Source: an uncultured Roseicyclus sp. (GTDB lineage Bacteria; Pseudomonadota; Alphaproteobacteria; Rhodobacterales; Rhodobacteraceae). Taken from it: a stretch of DNA of 64,000 bases. Below the pieces are notes generated by a model, which saw only the letters and a program-made list of their open reading frames with translations, was not told the origin of the DNA and did no database searches. Below are positions 1 to 10,147 of this stretch, one piece after another (the first letter of the stretch is position 1; each line of letters opens with the position of its first letter). The stretch is taken from positions 434,001 to 498,000 of the forward strand of contig CANLLF010000003.1 in the NCBI GenBank assembly GCA_947491935.1, read 5' to 3'. A program made the position numbers and the translations under genes.

Positions 1-423
1 GAGGCCCATGGCGCACGACTTGGCTGGACCTGCGTGATGCGCAATGCCGAAGATGACATGCTGGTCGTGCTGAAAGACGCCGTGATGATGCCGATCACGA
101 TGCTCTGGGTCTCCAACGGGGCCCGCGATTTTCCACCGTGGAACAGCCGCCATGTGGGGGTTCTGGGGATCGAGGACGGATGCGCGGCGGGCGGGGAGGG
201 GCTGGCCCGCGCGATGGAGGACAACCGGCTGACCGCGATGGGCCTGCCCACGGTGATCGAATTGGGCCGACGCCACGTGATCCGCCACGCCATGGTGTCC
301 CTGCCACGCCCGCCGGGATGGTCGGAATTGGCGGAAATCACACTGCATGGCGGAGAATTGCAGCTGCGTGAAGTGGGCGCTGGCACGTTGATCGTGCCGT
401 TTCCGGAGGGGCATTTTGACTGA
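1..423 (+). CDS. C-terminal part of a protein resembling aldose 1-epimerases (cut by the left edge)
   Basis: The reading frame is open from the first base, so this is the 3' end of a gene that begins outside the window. About 140 residues remain. The segment MLWVSNGARDFPPWN followed by HVGVLGIEDGCA resembles the C-terminal part of aldose-1-epimerase-like proteins as I remember them. That assignment is recognition by eye, and no catalytic residue can be placed with confidence. The stop codon overlaps the TTG start of the next gene by 8 bases, so the two are probably translationally coupled. An internal GTG or ATG near base 34 could start a short protein, but the codons before it look coding. 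Confidence 0.5.
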   Translation, partial: EAHGARLGWTCVMRNAEDDMLVVLKDAVMMPITMLWVSNGARDFPPWNSRHVGVLGIEDGCAAGGEGLARAMEDNRLTAMGLPTVIELGRRHVIRHAMVSLPRPPGWSELAEITLHGGELQLREVGAGTLIVPFPEGHFD

Positions 424-886
424 TCCCGCCGCAGACGGCCCGGTGATCCTGATCGACGGCGATGCCTGTCCGGTCAAGGAAGAGATCTATACGGCCGCCT
501 ATCGCCACAAGATCCCGGTGCGGCTGGTGGCGGCCAGCTACCTGCGCCACCCGGATCATCCGCTGATCACGATGGAGATGGCGGGCGACGCGTTCGACGC
601 CGCCGACGACGTGATCGCCGCGGCGGCGCGGCCCGGCGCACTGGTGATCACCGCCGATATCCTGCTGGCCGAACGGTGCTTGGAGCACGGTGCCGCGGTT
701 CTGAACCACAAGGGGCAGCCCTTCACCGCGAATTCCATCGGCAGCCAGGTGGCGACCCGCGCCATCATGGCCGATCTGCGCGCGGGCCTGGACGGGCAGG
801 GGATCGGCGGGCAGAAACCGTTCTTCAAGGCCGACCGCTCCGCCTTCTCCAACGCGCTAGAGACTGCATTGAGGCGCTTGAAATAA
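416..886 (+). CDS. YaiI/YqxD family (UPF0178, DUF188) protein
   Basis: This 156-residue protein has the hallmark N-terminal segment of the DUF188 family, ILIDGDACPVKEEIY (residues about 10-25), followed by VVAASYLRHP-type and D-AADDVI segments. The family is PIN-like in fold and its biochemical role is not settled. The length is normal (about 150). The start is a TTG placed 5 bases after a GGAGGGG ribosome site (405-411) and inside the end of the upstream gene. No later ATG would preserve the conserved N-terminal motif. The gene lies 45 bases before der in the same direction. Confidence 0.85.
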   Translation: MTDPAADGPVILIDGDACPVKEEIYTAAYRHKIPVRLVAASYLRHPDHPLITMEMAGDAFDAADDVIAAAARPGALVITADILLAERCLEHGAAVLNHKGQPFTANSIGSQVATRAIMADLRAGLDGQGIGGQKPFFKADRSAFSNALETALRRLK

Positions 887-931
887 GCGGCGAAGGGGCG
901 TAGAGCCGCGCTCTTATCCAAAGGTGCATCC

Positions 932-2371
932 ATGTCCTTCACCCTCGCCATCGTTGGCCGCCCCAATGTCGGCAAATCGACGCTGTTCAACCGATTGGTC
1001 GGTCGCAAGATCGCGCTGGTCGACAATCAGCCCGGCGTGACCCGTGACCTGCGCGAAGGGGCTGCGCGGTTGGGCGATCTGCGCTTCACCGTGGTGGACA
1101 CGGCGGGCCTTGAGGATGCCACGGATGACAGCCTGCAGGGCCGTATGCGTCGCCTGACCGAACGCGCGGTCGACATGGCCGATGCGGCGCTTTTCATCAT
1201 CGATGCGCGCGCCGGTGTGACGGCCAATGACGAATACTTCGCCGAGATTCTGCGCCGGTCGGGCCGCCCCGTCCTGCTGGCCGCCAACAAGGCCGAGGGC
1301 AATGCGGGGCAGGCGGGTATGATCGACGCCTACGGGTTGGGCCTTGGGGAGCCGATTGGTTTAAGCGCTGAACATGGTGAGGGGATGTCCGACCTTCTAG
1401 TGGCGCTGCAACCGCTGGTCGATGCCAAGGGCCCGGACGAAGAGGCCGAGGCGGATGTGGATATCGAAGATGAAGAACGCCTCATAACCCGCGCAAAACC
1501 TTTGCAGATTGCCGTGGTGGGGCGACCGAATGCGGGCAAATCCACGCTGATCAACCAGATCATCGGCGATGATCGCCTGCTGACCGGCCCGGAGGCCGGG
1601 ATCACGCGGGATGCCATCGGCCTGTCGTTCGATTGGCACGGCACGCCCGTGCGCATGTTCGACACGGCGGGGATGCGCAAACGCGCCAAGGTGCAGGAGA
1701 AGCTGGAGAAACTCAGCGTCTCCGACGGCTTGCGCGCGGTGAAATTCGCGGAAGTGGTGGTCGTTCTGCTCGACGCCGCGATTCCGTTCGAAACCCAGGA
1801 CCTGCGCATTGCCGATCTGGCCGAGCGCGAGGGGCGCGCGGCTGTCGTGGCGGTCAACAAGTGGGATCTAGAGCCGGAAAAGCAGCAAAAGCTGAAGGAT
1901 CTGCGGCAGGGCTTCGAGAAATTGCTGCCGCAGCTTCGCGGCGCGCCTCTGATCACGGTGTCGGCCAAGACCGGCAAGGGGCTCGACAAGCTGCATGATG
2001 CGATCATCAGGGCCCATGAGGTCTGGAACGCCCGCATCTCCACCGCGCGGCTCAACCAATGGCTCGGCGCGATGGTGGAGGCGCATCCGCCCCCCGCGCC
2101 GGGCGGGCGCCGGATCAAGCTGCGCTACATGACCCAGGCCAAGACGCGCCCGCCGGGTTTCGTCGTGATGTGCTCGTTCCCCGAAAAGCTGCCAGAGGCG
2201 TATAGCCGCTATCTGGTCAACGGGTTGCGGGAGGATTTCAACCTGCCCGGCACGCCGATCCGCCTGTGGATGCGCAGCCAGGCGGAGGACAATCCTTACA
2301 AGAACCGCAAGAAATCTACGCCCTCACGGCTGACCAAGCATGTGAAAAAGGGCGAGACCAAGAAGGGCTGA
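932..2371 (+). CDS. der: Ribosome biogenesis GTPase Der (EngA)
   Basis: Der is an essential GTPase that assists 50S ribosomal subunit assembly in the cytoplasm. The 479-residue protein carries two tandem G domains, as expected: the first P-loop is GRPNVGKST near residues 8-16, with DTAG and NKAE following, and the second is GRPNAGKST near residues 195-203, with DTAG and NKWD. A C-terminal KH-like domain ends in a lysine-rich tail ([15 protein letters not shown]). An acidic linker ([13 protein letters not shown]) separates the G domains. Length is typical. The DsbA-like gene follows after only 4 bases, which suggests co-transcription. In many relatives der sits next to bamB, but here bamB is 35 kb away. 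Confidence 0.97.
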   Translation: MSFTLAIVGRPNVGKSTLFNRLVGRKIALVDNQPGVTRDLREGAARLGDLRFTVVDTAGLEDATDDSLQGRMRRLTERAVDMADAALFIIDARAGVTANDEYFAEILRRSGRPVLLAANKAEGNAGQAGMIDAYGLGLGEPIGLSAEHGEGMSDLLVALQPLVDAKGPDEEAEADVDIEDEERLITRAKPLQIAVVGRPNAGKSTLINQIIGDDRLLTGPEAGITRDAIGLSFDWHGTPVRMFDTAGMRKRAKVQEKLEKLSVSDGLRAVKFAEVVVVLLDAAIPFETQDLRIADLAEREGRAAVVAVNKWDLEPEKQQKLKDLRQGFEKLLPQLRGAPLITVSAKTGKGLDKLHDAIIRAHEVWNARISTARLNQWLGAMVEAHPPPAPGGRRIKLRYMTQAKTRPPGFVVMCSFPEKLPEAYSRYLVNGLREDFNLPGTPIRLWMRSQAEDNPYKNRKKSTPSRLTKHVKKGETKKG

Positions 2372-2375
2372 GGCG

Positions 2376-3119
2376 GTGGCGTCACGCCGGAAGGTCCTTA
2401 AAGGGGTTCTGTTTCTGGGCGCGGCCTGGGCCATTGTGGCCCGCCCCTGGACTTGGGTAATGGCGCCTGATCTGACCTATCAGGAGATCGAGGGGCTGGC
2501 CCCGTTCCGCAGCCTTGCAACGGGCGGCGAGGTGTCGGGCGGCGGTGATCCATCGGCAGCGATCTTTGCGGGGCTGAATGACCGCGCGGCCACCGATCCG
2601 GTACTGGAACAGTCGCTGCGCGACAGCTTGACGGAGGTCTTGTGGGGCGATTGGGACGGCACAGGGCCGGTGCCCGTAACCTATTTCACCGACATCAACT
2701 GCCCGATTTGCCGGGTACTGGAGCGGCGCCTGGCCGTTCTCGACGGGATCGCGTTGACCACCCGCGAATACCCGATCTTCGGCGAGACGTCGGAACAGGC
2801 GGCGCGAGCGATTTTGGCCGCTGGCCGCCAAGGGGCCGCCGAGGCAATGCGCCACCGGCTGCAACGGGCGCCCATGGCGGCGACCGATGCAATCGTGGAG
2901 GGTGCGGCGCGGAGCCTGTCGCTTGATCTGGACCAGTTCGCGGCGGACCTTGCGGGCCCGCAGGTGGCGGCACGGTTGGCCGAGGATCGGGCGCTTGCCG
3001 GGATTTTCCAACTGCCCGGAACACCGGCCCTTGTGGTCGGGCGCACGCGGATCGTCGGGCTGGTGGCGCTGGACGTTCTGCAGGCGGTTGTGGATGCGGA
3101 ACACCCCGTCGCAGCGTAG
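2376..3119 (+). CDS. DsbA-family thioredoxin-fold thiol oxidoreductase, membrane-anchored
   Basis: The 247-residue protein begins with a positively charged N-terminus (MASRRK) and one hydrophobic segment (residues about 8-25), which would anchor or export it to the periplasm. The C-terminal half contains a CPIC active site (Cys109 and Cys112) after VTYFTDIN. Near the end LPGTPALVVG supplies the cis-proline loop of DsbA-like thioredoxin folds. It probably forms or shuffles disulfides outside the cytoplasm, but its substrates are unknown. The GTG start is chosen because AAGGG lies 8 bases upstream. The next ATG (2460) would remove the membrane segment. Closely follows der. Confidence 0.75.
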   Translation: MASRRKVLKGVLFLGAAWAIVARPWTWVMAPDLTYQEIEGLAPFRSLATGGEVSGGGDPSAAIFAGLNDRAATDPVLEQSLRDSLTEVLWGDWDGTGPVPVTYFTDINCPICRVLERRLAVLDGIALTTREYPIFGETSEQAARAILAAGRQGAAEAMRHRLQRAPMAATDAIVEGAARSLSLDLDQFAADLAGPQVAARLAEDRALAGIFQLPGTPALVVGRTRIVGLVALDVLQAVVDAEHPVAA

Positions 3120-3251
3120 GTGAGGGGGCTAAGCCCCGGAATGTTCGGGACTGTCGCCCACCGGGAAACAATTTATCTCCTATTCGAAGTATGATGATAG
3201 AGGCGGGACGCCGGACGGTCCGCGACGCGCCATATCTCGATAGACGCAAAC

Positions 3252-3279
3252 AAAAAACGCGCCTGGGTTCCGGCGCGTT
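3252..3279 (-). terminator. Intrinsic terminator of the bolA-grx4 transcript
   Basis: A perfect 8-bp stem, AACGCGCC with GGCGCGTT (3256-3263 and 3272-3279), encloses an 8-base loop. On the minus strand it is followed by a T-rich tract, which is the A-run at 3252-3257. It lies 25 bases past the grx4 stop, where a rho-independent terminator is expected. Confidence 0.75.
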
Positions 3280-3303
3280 CGTCCTTGCCGCGCCGCGGGC
3301 GGG

Positions 3304-3663
3304 TTACGCGTTGGCTTCGCGGATCTTCTCTGCCGCGTCCTTGTCGAAGGTCACGCCGTTTTCGGCAAACATCGCATCGAGTTCGCCCGAGAGCGTCATC
3401 TCGGTGATGATGTCGCAGCCGCCGACAAACTCGCCCTTCACGTAGAGCTGCGGGATCGTCGGCCAGTCCGAGAAATCCTTGATGCCCTGGCGGATGCCCT
3501 CATCCTCCAACACGTTCACATCGGCAAAGTCGACGCCCATATAATTCAGCACGCCGGCCACGCGGGACGAGAACCCGCATTGCGGCATGCTCTTGGTGCC
3601 CTTCATGAACAGCACGACATCATTGGCGGTGATGGTTTCCTTGATCTGATCTTCGGCGCTCAT
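3304..3663 (-). CDS. grxD: Monothiol glutaredoxin, Grx4 family
   Basis: The protein is a CGFS-type monothiol glutaredoxin of about 119 residues. The signature [10 protein letters not shown] (Cys29) and the glutathione-binding segments WPTIPQLYV and GGCDI are all present. The family binds a glutathione-ligated [2Fe-2S] cluster and works with BolA in Fe-S cluster trafficking and iron sensing. BolA is encoded just upstream in the same transcript, which fits that partnership. An ATG two codons earlier (3669) is only 3 bases from the AAGGA ribosome site, while 3663 has a 9-base spacing, so I prefer 3663. Confidence 0.93.
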   Translation of the reverse strand: MSAEDQIKETITANDVVLFMKGTKSMPQCGFSSRVAGVLNYMGVDFADVNVLEDEGIRQGIKDFSDWPTIPQLYVKGEFVGGCDIITEMTLSGELDAMFAENGVTFDKDAAEKIREANA

Positions 3664-3675
3664 AGCCATTCGTCC

Positions 3676-3939
3676 TTATTTTCTGCGTCCGGGCATCATG
3701 CCCTTTGCATATTGCTGCGGATCCTTCGTGACGCGCGTCATGCGACCGGCGGCATCTGCATTGCCCGCGCCCAGAAACGCCACGCGCTCCCGGGCATAGA
3801 CCAACGTGTCACCGTCGCCGGGGGCGGTGCCGCGCGGCTCCCGCTCCTTGCGCGGGTTAAGGTGGTGGCGGATGATCGCAAAGACGCCCAATGCGGTGAG
3901 ACCCGCCATGGCCAAAGCGATCCATCCGGTGAGGCTCAT
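3676..3939 (-). CDS. Small single-pass membrane protein between bolA and grx4
   Basis: I do not recognise a named family for this 87-residue protein. It has an N-terminal hydrophobic helix (residues about 5-24, WIALAMAGLTALGVFAII) followed by a basic, polar tail ending in GMMPGRRK, so the tail is probably cytoplasmic. Its start overlaps the bolA stop by 4 bases (ATGA), and grx4 starts within 13 bases of its end. It is therefore almost certainly translated with the two Fe-S genes. No cysteines are present, so a direct cluster-binding role is unlikely. Confidence 0.75.
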   Translation of the reverse strand: MSLTGWIALAMAGLTALGVFAIIRHHLNPRKEREPRGTAPGDGDTLVYARERVAFLGAGNADAAGRMTRVTKDPQQYAKGMMPGRRK

Positions 3940-4172
3940 TCCGGGGCCTTCGTGGTCAGCGCCAGCGCGTGCAATTCGCCTGCGGAGCCGTCCATCTTGC
4001 CCTTCAGCGCCGCGTAGACCGCGCGCTGCTGCTGCACCCGGTTCTTGCCACGGAAGCTTTCATCCACAACCTGCGCCGCGAAATGCGCGCCGTCATCGCC
4101 TTCCACCGTGATCTGGGCATCGGGGAAGTCCTGGCGGATCAGCTCTTCGATCTGGCGGGCGGTGATGGGCAT
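3936..4172 (-). CDS. bolA: BolA family protein
   Basis: This 78-residue protein has the short BolA fold of the YrbA/BolA2 type: an N-terminal helix (ITARQIEELIRQDFPDAQITVEGDDGAHFAAQVV) and the conserved GKNRVQQQRAVYAALKGKM segment. BolA proteins bind monothiol glutaredoxins through a shared [2Fe-2S] cluster, and grx4 lies two genes downstream. The frame could be extended to 4334 upstream, but the family N-terminus matches the ATG at 4172, and the extension would run into the divergent regulator gene. Overlaps the next gene by 4 bases. Confidence 0.92.
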   Translation of the reverse strand: MPITARQIEELIRQDFPDAQITVEGDDGAHFAAQVVDESFRGKNRVQQQRAVYAALKGKMDGSAGELHALALTTKAPE

Positions 4173-4278
4173 AGGGGCGGCATCCTCGACTGTTTCGCTA
4201 GGGAATGTAAGCGCCCGGTGGGTGGCCCGCAAGACGGCCTCTTGACCCTCACGCAGCGTGAGGCCCGATAGAGGCACC

Positions 4279-5031
4279 ATGGAAGACCGAATCGAGGAAT
4301 ATACCGTCGGACAACTGGCCAAAGCGGCCCGCATTTCGGTGCGGACGCTGCATCATTACGATGCGATTGGCCTGTTGAGACCGGCCCATATCGGCGCCAA
4401 TGGCTACCGGCTCTATGCCCGTGCCGAGGCAGAGCGGTTGCAGGAAATCCTGTTCTACCGCGCCACCGGTATGGATCTGGGCCAGATCGGCGCGCTTCTG
4501 GACGGGGAGGGGGATCGTATCGCCCGCCTGACCGCCCATCGCGCCCGGTTGGCCGCGGAGGCCGACGCCCTGGATCAGATGATCACCACCCTCGATCGGA
4601 CAATCGCGGATATCAAAGGAGCACGCGCCATGGCACTTGAAGACCTCTACACCCCCTTTCCGGCCGAGACCCAGGCCGATCACGAGGCGTGGTTGATTGA
4701 CACCTACGGCCCCGGGATGGCCGCCGAGATTGCGCGGGCCAAGGCCCGGCTGGACGCCGCGCCCGAGGGCATGGGTGCACATTTGCAGGCTTTGCGCGAG
4801 ATCGAGGGAGCGCTGGTCGAGGCCTATCGATCCGGCCTCGCGGATCCGGGCGATCTTCTGGATCGGCACCGGGCCTGGGTGGCCGAGATGTGGGGCCGGG
4901 ATTGCCCGCCCGAGGCCTATGCCGGGTTGGCGCAGCTCTATCGCAGCCACCCGGATTTCGTGGCCCGCTACGAGGCCTTGGCCGACGGGTTCAGCGTCTG
5001 GCTGCCCGATGTGATGGAGGCCTATGCCGCC

Positions 5032-5046
<15 letters not shown>
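4279..5046 (+). CDS. MerR-family regulator with TipAS-like ligand domain
   Basis: The 255-residue protein opens with a MerR winged-helix DNA-binding domain ([40 protein letters not shown], residues about 6-45), then a coiled-coil dimerisation helix with a [16 protein letters not shown] hinge. The C-terminal 110 residues ([18 protein letters not shown] onward) resemble TipAS domains, which bind small drug-like ligands in TipA. The ATG at 4279 follows GAGG at 4271-4274, and a GTG at 4258 is less well supported. It is transcribed divergently from bolA, and its 3' end overlaps the purL 3' end by 15 bases. The target genes cannot be told from sequence. Confidence 0.88.
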
Positions 5047-7191
<2,145 letters not shown>

Positions 7192-7250
7192 GCGTCGTAT
7201 GTCCCCCAGTTGCGCAGGTCTATACGGCGGGTCGCGGGCGCATGGAACCC

Positions 7251-7724
7251 TCAGAGGGGGCGGCGGAAGATCACGGCGGTGGGGCGGCCAAATCCGGGAT
7301 GGGTGAAATGGGCGGATGGGGTGAAGCCCAGACGCCCGTAGATCGCATGGTTTTCGGTGAGCTCGACACGGGCGTAGAGTTGTAACGTGCGATGGCCGAG
7401 GGTGCGCGCGTGAGCGGCGGCGGCATCGATCAGGCAGCGGGCGAGCCCCTTGCCCTGGTACGCGGGCGCGACGGCCAGCTTGCCGACCTCATAGGCGTCC
7501 GCCTCGGGATGACCGAAGAGACAGGCGACAATGGCGCCGTTTTTGCGGATGGCAAAGAAATCCTCATCGCGGGTTTTGCGCGCGACATCTTCCGCGGACA
7601 TGGTGGTGAGAGAAGAGGGGGGATCGATCCGCCCGGCCATCGGCGCGAAGGCGGCATTCAGCAGGGCATGGAGCGCAGGTATATCAATTTCGCCTGCCGG
7701 ATTTGTTTCGACTTTGGAAACCAT
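7251..7724 (-). CDS. GNAT-family N-acetyltransferase
   Basis: This 157-residue protein has the acetyl-CoA-binding core of the GNAT fold: [31 protein letters not shown] contains the V-x-x-x-Q/R-G-x-G/A loop, followed by [21 protein letters not shown], a typical motif B with the YxxLGF end. The substrate is unknown. The ATG at 7724 has GGAG 6 bases upstream, and a GTG four codons earlier overlaps that site and is less likely. The gene is 59 bases upstream of purL on the same strand, so read-through from this gene into purL is possible. Confidence 0.88.
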   Translation of the reverse strand: MVSKVETNPAGEIDIPALHALLNAAFAPMAGRIDPPSSLTTMSAEDVARKTRDEDFFAIRKNGAIVACLFGHPEADAYEVGKLAVAPAYQGKGLARCLIDAAAAHARTLGHRTLQLYARVELTENHAIYGRLGFTPSAHFTHPGFGRPTAVIFRRPL

Positions 7725-7748
7725 TGGCTGCTCCACTGCCTATTGACC

Positions 7749-7776
7749 AAAAAAAAGGCCGAGACGAATCTCGGCC
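7749..7776 (-). terminator. Strong intrinsic terminator downstream of the LysR gene or a small RNA
   Basis: A perfect 8-bp stem, GGCCGAGA and TCTCGGCC (7757-7764, 7769-7776), closes a 4-base loop. On the minus strand it is followed by eight T residues, given by the A-run at 7749-7756. It lies about 160 bases after the LysR stop and just before the GNAT gene, so it ends a transcript coming from upstream on the minus strand. Confidence 0.85.
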
Positions 7777-7860
7777 GAAGTCCAACAGGGAGGTGCCGGA
7801 ACACTCGGTTCCGACACTTGATGAAGTAAGTGGCACCATGCTCCCGATCAAGGCAAATCG
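7749..7860 (-). ncRNA. Candidate structured small RNA or processed 3' UTR
   Basis: Upstream of the U-tailed terminator, minus strand, lies a second hairpin (7793-7817) with a 10-bp stem and a 5-base loop. One pair is G-U on the minus strand but would be a C-A mismatch on the plus strand, so the structure favours a minus-strand transcript. Between the two hairpins is an unpaired C-rich stretch containing CUCCC, able to pair with ribosome-binding sites. No promoter is obvious, so the 5' end is a guess and release from the LysR mRNA is equally possible. Confidence 0.4.
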
Positions 7861-7933
7861 CGTTGAATCATCGCAAAGCCGGTATGTCTGTGGCGCATAG
7901 CACACAGACTTCGGGACCTGTCTTAAGGCAGGT

Positions 7934-8848
7934 TCAGGACGTCGGCGCGGCCTCCACTTCGCGTTGTCGCCTGCGGTAGGCAATGACTTCTTCGGTCACG
8001 AAATCACGGAACACTTCGATGCGGCGCGATTGGCGGAGTTCTTCGGGATAGGCCAGAAAGACGGGCACTTCGGCGGATTCGATCTCGGGCAGAACCCTAA
8101 CGATATCAGGGAAGTCCTGCGTGAGGTAATCGGGCAGAACGCCGATCCCCAGATCGTGGATCACCGCCTGCAGCACACCGAAGTAATTGTTCACCGACAA
8201 GGTGGAGCCGACATCGTAGCTCATCAATTCCCGCACCAGGATTGCGCCCGCGCTGACCTGCGCCGCGGCGGCGTTCTGGGAGATCAATCGGTGGCTTCCC
8301 AGATCCTCTATGCTTTCGGGGGTGCCGTTCCGTTCAAGGTAGGAAGGCGTTGCGTAGAGCCGCATGTTGATGGTCATCAGGCGGCGACGAATCAAATCCG
8401 CCTGGCTTGGCTCCTTCATGCGGATGGCCACATCGGCCTCGCGCATCGGCAGGTCGAGCAGGCGTTCTTCCAGCATCAGATCGATCTTCAGATCGGGATA
8501 CTTCTCGTAGAGCGCAGGCAGGCGGGGGGCGAGCCAGAGGGATCCGAAGCCGATCGTGGTGGTGACGCGCAACTCGCCGAACACCTCCTCCTCGCTGTCG
8601 CGGATGCGGGCGGAGGCGGCGTCGAGCCGTTTGGTCATGGCGCGGGTCGCATCGAACAGCAATTCGCCCTGTTCGGTCAGGATCAGGCCGCGCGCATGGC
8701 GATGGAACAGCGTGGAATTCAGCGCATCTTCCAGCGCCCGGATCTGGCGCGATACCGCCGATTGGCTCAAATGCAGCGTGTCACCGGCATGGGTAAGTGA
8801 GCCAGCCGAGGCCACCGCATGAAATATGCGCAACTTGTCCCAATCCAT
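7934..8848 (-). CDS. LysR-family transcriptional regulator
   Basis: The 304-residue protein has the LysR layout. The N-terminal winged helix-turn-helix covers about residues 1-60 (LRIFHAVASAGSLTHAGDTLHLSQSAVSRQIRALED), and a periplasmic-binding-protein-like effector domain fills residues about 90-295. Length is normal. The target genes and inducer are unknown, since the neighbouring EamA transporter is transcribed in the same direction from upstream, not divergently. The gene begins 80 bases after the transporter stop, so the two could share a transcript. Confidence 0.93.
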   Translation of the reverse strand: MDWDKLRIFHAVASAGSLTHAGDTLHLSQSAVSRQIRALEDALNSTLFHRHARGLILTEQGELLFDATRAMTKRLDAASARIRDSEEEVFGELRVTTTIGFGSLWLAPRLPALYEKYPDLKIDLMLEERLLDLPMREADVAIRMKEPSQADLIRRRLMTINMRLYATPSYLERNGTPESIEDLGSHRLISQNAAAAQVSAGAILVRELMSYDVGSTLSVNNYFGVLQAVIHDLGIGVLPDYLTQDFPDIVRVLPEIESAEVPVFLAYPEELRQSRRIEVFRDFVTEEVIAYRRRQREVEAAPTS

Positions 8849-8928
8849 CGACCATTCCCGTGTTCAATCTCTGGCGCAACCTAAGGAGCCGATGCTGCGC
8901 ATGCAAAAGGTTTCTGGGCGGCGAGGCC

Positions 8929-9780
8929 TCAACTGGTCGCCAGCACGGTGACGCCGCACAGGATGACAGCCGCCCAGGCCAGACGACGGGCCAGTTGCCC
9001 TTCCCCCAGAAGGATCGAGCCAAGCAGGACGGCGATCAGAACCGATACCTCCCGCAGAGGGGCCACATAGATCACCGGGGTGAAGGTGAGCGCGTAAAGC
9101 ACCAGGATATAGGCGCCGGAATTGAGCACGGCGATCACCAGCACTTCCCACCGGTGATCGCGCCACAGCGCCTGCACCTTGTCCCATCGGTTCAGGGCGG
9201 AGGGGAGCAGCAGAACCGACCGGCCAACGGCCGATGCGTAATCCATGAGGATGGGCGGGATCAGCAGATTCGCGACGCCGTGGGCATCCCAGACGGTATA
9301 GGCCCCGATCAGGAACCCGACGCTGAGACCGTAGAGCAGGCTGCGAAGGGGCCGCGCGCCGCCCTTCGGGCCGCCGGTCAGCATCGCGACGCCGAAAACG
9401 ATGATGGCCCCGCCGAACGCGGCCTGCGCCGGAAGCGCCTGGCCCAGTAACACGAAGGCCATCAGCGAGGACAGGACCGGCCCCGTTGCCCGCGCGGTGG
9501 GATAGACAACCGACAAATCGCCTTGGCGGTATCCCTGCTGCAGCAGCAGGAAATAGGCCAGATGCAGGAGGGCGGAGCCGACGAGGAACACGATCCCCAT
9601 CGGGCTAGCCTCCTCCCACGTGACCGCGAGGTAGATCGCGAAAGGCCCGTAGACGGGCAGGGACAGCGCGGCGAACAGCCAAAGCAACTCCGGCCCGCCA
9701 TTGAGGCGTTTGACAAGAAAATTCCACGTCGCATGGGCGATCGCGGCAAGAAGAACGAGGGCAAAGCCAAGGGGGGTCAT
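8929..9780 (-). CDS. EamA/DMT-family metabolite transporter
   Basis: The 283-residue protein is almost entirely hydrophobic, with about ten predicted membrane helices in two halves, as in the EamA (drug/metabolite transporter) family. Examples are GFALVLLAAIAHATWNFLVK at the N-terminus and WAAVILCGVTVLATS at the C-terminus. Family members export or take up small metabolites in the inner membrane, and the substrate is not predictable. The ATG at 9780 is used because it places the first helix directly at the N-terminus. An upstream in-frame start at 9828 would add a proline/arginine-rich segment unlike the family. Confidence 0.85.
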   Translation of the reverse strand: MTPLGFALVLLAAIAHATWNFLVKRLNGGPELLWLFAALSLPVYGPFAIYLAVTWEEASPMGIVFLVGSALLHLAYFLLLQQGYRQGDLSVVYPTARATGPVLSSLMAFVLLGQALPAQAAFGGAIIVFGVAMLTGGPKGGARPLRSLLYGLSVGFLIGAYTVWDAHGVANLLIPPILMDYASAVGRSVLLLPSALNRWDKVQALWRDHRWEVLVIAVLNSGAYILVLYALTFTPVIYVAPLREVSVLIAVLLGSILLGEGQLARRLAWAAVILCGVTVLATS

Positions 9781-10147
9781 GGGCGGGGCGCACCTTCGGG
9801 GTCGGGGTTGCAGGCATGGCACAGCCATGCCCGTCCATCCCCCCTGGTCTTCTATCCCTTAAGGTGTCTGCCTTGGGCCCTGTCGGTTGTTGGGCATGGC
9901 GTTCCGTGGCGCTCGGTCCGGGCCCGGGAAACCCCGGCGGAACCCTAGCCACACATGGATGGGTGACGTTAAGCTTAGTCGGGGAAATAACGGATTGGCA
10001 AGCCGCGCCAGTCCGGTTTCGCGGGGGCAAAAGAGTTACGGCGCCCACGCGCCCGGGCGGGATCGGTAACGCATTTATGGTAGACAGGTCAGAAAGATTG
10101 ACCTATACCAATCCTATCCACAGCGCCGTCGCACGGGAGGAACCTTC
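9781..10147. other. 367-base intergenic region without a supported gene
   Basis: This stretch lies between the divergently transcribed EamA transporter and the indolepyruvate oxidoreductase gene. It must hold both promoters, but I see no convincing -35/-10 pair. The notable elements are a GC palindrome near 9930 and the ribosome site GGGAGGAA (10136-10143) directly before the 10148 start. Open frames crossing it have no recognisable protein character. Confidence 0.6.

Noticed and set aside
7916-7933. Imperfect hairpin directly at the LysR stop
   Set aside because: It pairs better on the plus strand (U-G wobble) than on the minus strand (C-A mismatch), while the only gene reading through here is on the minus strand, and no U-tract follows.
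7684-7983. 99-codon minus-strand frame through the terminator upstream of the GNAT gene
   Set aside because: It would have to be translated through a strong U-tailed terminator and overlaps the GNAT start in another frame. The structures in this stretch fit an RNA better.
10114-10122. CTATCCACA, a possible DnaA box before the indolepyruvate oxidoreductase gene
   Set aside because: One mismatch from consensus, and it stands alone without accompanying sites. It is not reported as a feature.
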